DNA of 18,659 nucleotides from Actinomycetota bacterium (GTDB lineage: Bacteria; Actinomycetota; Thermoleophilia; Gaiellales; Gaiellaceae), in NCBI GenBank assembly GCA_005883235.1, contig VAYE01000060.1:1-18659 (forward strand). The letters run 5' to 3'. Each line of letters starts with the position of its first letter. Positions within the stretch are counted from its first letter, which is position 1. This document shows, one piece after another, positions 16,437 through 18,659 of the stretch. The notes beneath the pieces are model-generated. The model was given only the letters and a program-made list of their open reading frames with translations, ran no database searches and was not told where the DNA came from. A program made the translations under genes and the position numbers.

Positions 16437-18659
16437 TCAGGATTTCGCGTCGTTCCAGTCGTCGCCGATGCCGACGTCGACGGCGAGCGGCGGGTCGAGC
16501 GGGAACGCACCCACCATCTCGGCCCGCACGAGGTCGCGCACCGGGCCCACCTCCGCCTCCGGAACCTCCAGCAGGAGCTCGTCGTGCACCTGCAGGACGA
16601 GCCGGGCCCCCCGGCCCTCGTCGCGGAGTCGGCGGTGGATCGCCACCATCGCCACCTTGATGATGTCCGCCTGCGAGCCCTGCATGATCGAGTTCACCGC
16701 CAGGCGCTCGCCGAGTGAGCGGGTCTGCCGGTTCGAAGCTCTGATCTCCGGCACGGGCCGGCGGCGGCCGAGCAGCGTCGTCACGAAGCCGTCCCGCGTC
16801 GCCTGCTCGATCGTCCGCTGGATGAAGTCCTGGACGAGCGGGAAGCGCGCGAGGTACGCGTCGATGTAGGCCTGCGCCTCCTCGCGCGGGATCTCGAGGT
16901 TCTCCGAGAGCCCGAAGGCCGAGATCCCGTAGATGATCCCGAAGTTGACCATCTTCGCGACGGTGCGCTCGTCCCGCGTGAGCGCGGCCGGATCCTTGCC
17001 GAGCACCTCCGCCGCGGTCACCGTGTGGATGTCGTCGCCGCGCGCGAAGGCCTCGCGGAGCTTCGGCTCGCCGGAGACGTGCGCGAGGATCCGAAGCTCG
17101 ACCTGCGAGTAGTCGGCCGAGAGGAGCCGGCTTCCGGGCTCGGCCACGAAGGCTGACCGAATCTCGCGCCCCAGCTCGGTCCGGATCGGGATCGCCTGCA
17201 GGTTCGGGTTCGACGTCGAGAGGCGACCGGTCGCGGCGACGGTCTGGTTGAAGGTCGTGTGCAGCCGCCCGTCGGCCTGCGAGATGAGGCTCGGGAGCGG
17301 CTCGAGGTAGGTGTTCAGGAGCTTCGAGTACTCGCGCCACTCCTCGAGCACGGCCACGATCTCGTGGTCGCCGCGGATCGTGCGCAGGACGCGTGTGTCG
17401 GTCGAGTACCCCGTCTTGCCCTTCCGGCCGGGTGTGAGCTCGAGCTTCTCGAAGAGGATCCGCGCCACCTGCTGCGTCGAGCCGAGCATGAACTCCTCGC
17501 CCGCGAGCTCGTACGCCTGCGCCTCGAGCTCCTCGAGGCGGTCGCGGAGCCGGGCCGTGATCTCGCCCATGCGGTAGTCGTCGATGCGCACGCCCGCGTC
17601 CTCCATCGAGGCGAGGACGGCGGCGAGCGGAAGCTCGATCGTGTCGTAGAGCGGCTCGCCGCCGCGCTCGCGGAGGCGTGCGCGCATCGGATCGGCCAGG
17701 CGGCGGGCCGACTCGGCGTGGCGGACGAGCGCCGTCGTGGCCTCGTCTGCCGCCGGCTTCGGCACCGGCACGAGCCCGTACTCCTCGGCGAGCTCGTCGA
17801 GCTCGTACTCCGAGCGCGAGGGCTCGATCAGGTACGCGGCGATCAGCGTGTCGTCGGCCGGCTGCATCGTCAGGCGCGGGAGCGACTTGAAGTCGTGCGC
17901 GACGAGCCGGGCGTCGCGGAGCCGCGCGGCGAGCTCGGGCTGCCAGTCGCCGACGAGGACGCCGTCCTCTCCGGCCAGGGCGAAGCGGCCGTCCTCGATC
18001 GCGAGCGCCGCCCGGCCGCGGATATCCGGGAGCTCCCCTTCGCGCCACGGCACGTCGGTACCCTCGACCGGCGCCGCTGCCGCCGGAAGCGCCGCGTCGA
18101 GCTCGTCCACTCGGTTCAGGAGGTTCCGGAACTCGAAGCGCCTGAACATCTCCTTCAGCTGCGTGCGGTCGGGCGGGGCGAGCACGAGCTGCGAGGGGTC
18201 GCAGTCGATGTCGAGGTCGCGGCGCATCGTCGCCAGCTCCTTCGAGACGACCGCCTGCTCCGCGTGCTCCCTGAGGTTCTTCGCGCGTGCGGGCGAGAGC
18301 TCGTCGACGTGCTCAAGCACCCCCTCGAGCGACCCGTACTGCGCGACCAGCTGGCCGGCCGTCTTGTCGCCGATCCCTGGGACGCCCGGGATGTTGTCGG
18401 ACGTGTCCCCCTTGAGGCCGATGAAGTCGGGCACGCGCTCGGGCGGGATCCCGTACCGCGCCTCGACGCGCTCGGGTGTATAGACGTGGACGTCCGAGAC
18501 CCCGCGCGGCGTCATCATCAGGCAGATGTTCTCGGACACCAGCTGGAATGCGTCCCGGTCGGTGGAGACGACGCACGTCTTCACGCCGGCCTCGTCGGCG
18601 CGCGCGGCCAGGGTGGCGATCACGTCGTCCGCCTCCCAGCCCTCGAACTCGAGGTTGCG
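16437..18659 (-). CDS. polA: DNA polymerase I, partial (N-terminus beyond the right edge)
   Basis: PolA fills gaps and removes RNA primers. The visible 740 residues run off the right edge and lack about 130-150 N-terminal residues. The 5'-3' exonuclease part shows WEADDVIA, STDRDAFQLV and the helix-turn segment GLKGDTSDNIPGVPGIGDKT. The central 3'-5' exonuclease region lacks the DxE proofreading motif (AIEDGRFAL stands in its place), so proofreading is probably lost, as in Taq and other actinobacterial enzymes. The polymerase part is complete: motif A DYSQVELR, motif B with RTVAKMVNFGIIYG, motif C VHDE. Phe stands at the sugar-discrimination position of the O helix. The stop is at 16437-16439. 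Confidence 0.97.
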   Translation of the reverse strand, partial: RNLEFEGWEADDVIATLAARADEAGVKTCVVSTDRDAFQLVSENICLMMTPRGVSDVHVYTPERVEARYGIPPERVPDFIGLKGDTSDNIPGVPGIGDKTAGQLVAQYGSLEGVLEHVDELSPARAKNLREHAEQAVVSKELATMRRDLDIDCDPSQLVLAPPDRTQLKEMFRRFEFRNLLNRVDELDAALPAAAAPVEGTDVPWREGELPDIRGRAALAIEDGRFALAGEDGVLVGDWQPELAARLRDARLVAHDFKSLPRLTMQPADDTLIAAYLIEPSRSEYELDELAEEYGLVPVPKPAADEATTALVRHAESARRLADPMRARLRERGGEPLYDTIELPLAAVLASMEDAGVRIDDYRMGEITARLRDRLEELEAQAYELAGEEFMLGSTQQVARILFEKLELTPGRKGKTGYSTDTRVLRTIRGDHEIVAVLEEWREYSKLLNTYLEPLPSLISQADGRLHTTFNQTVAATGRLSTSNPNLQAIPIRTELGREIRSAFVAEPGSRLLSADYSQVELRILAHVSGEPKLREAFARGDDIHTVTAAEVLGKDPAALTRDERTVAKMVNFGIIYGISAFGLSENLEIPREEAQAYIDAYLARFPLVQDFIQRTIEQATRDGFVTTLLGRRRPVPEIRASNRQTRSLGERLAVNSIMQGSQADIIKVAMVAIHRRLRDEGRGARLVLQVHDELLLEVPEAEVGPVRDLVRAEMVGAFPLDPPLAVDVGIGDDWNDAKS

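Overview
The window is GC-rich bacterial chromosome (about 70% G+C by eye) carrying a conserved actinobacterial housekeeping set on the minus strand: polA (partial, running off the right edge), an alpha/beta hydrolase, rpsA, coaE, a lytic transglycosylase and, further left, uvrB. This gene content and order, the secreted Thermoleophilia-like beta-propeller and M23-like proteins, and the SARP/STAND-WD40 pair suggest an actinobacterium, possibly a soil Thermoleophilia (Gaiellales/Solirubrobacterales). The phylum is well supported; the class is inference.

Layout, left to right. A secreted Asp-box (BNR) beta-propeller protein (+, 137-1633) converges on uvrB (-, 1680-3686) across a hairpin terminator. 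Divergent from uvrB is a small DUF1360 protein (+, 3706-4182), whose stop codon overlaps that of a large minus-strand gene. That gene (4179-7676) encodes an nSTAND-type NTPase with one membrane segment and 16 WD40 repeats. It is translationally coupled (ATGA overlap) to an upstream gene (7673-9316) that fuses a SARP-type winged helix and BTAD domain to a SIR2-like domain. Divergent from this pair is a plus-strand pair (9420-11626): an M23-like exported protein and a membrane-anchored PQQ-type beta-propeller, overlapping by GTGA. Next comes a minus-strand pair (11638-12826): a ribbon-helix-helix regulator with a near-consensus, apparently leaderless promoter and a palindromic operator candidate, and a DUF4097 protein whose 5' end looks damaged. 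The lytic transglycosylase, coaE, rpsA, hydrolase and polA fill the rest.

How they work together. uvrB, polA, rpsA and coaE are core repair, replication, translation and CoA functions. The lytic transglycosylase and the exported proteins act in the cell envelope. The SARP-BTAD-SIR2 plus nSTAND-WD40 pair is the most interesting unit. It joins a DNA-binding domain, a domain related to NAD-consuming effectors, a STAND switch and a sensor-like propeller, an architecture resembling prokaryotic conflict (NLR-like) systems. Its SIR2 motifs are altered at positions normally needed for catalysis, so it may sense a nucleotide rather than degrade NAD.

Other points of interest are a coaE reading frame with no canonical start codon before its P-loop, a palindromic REP-like element between polA and the hydrolase, and an M23-like protein lacking the HxH half of its active site.
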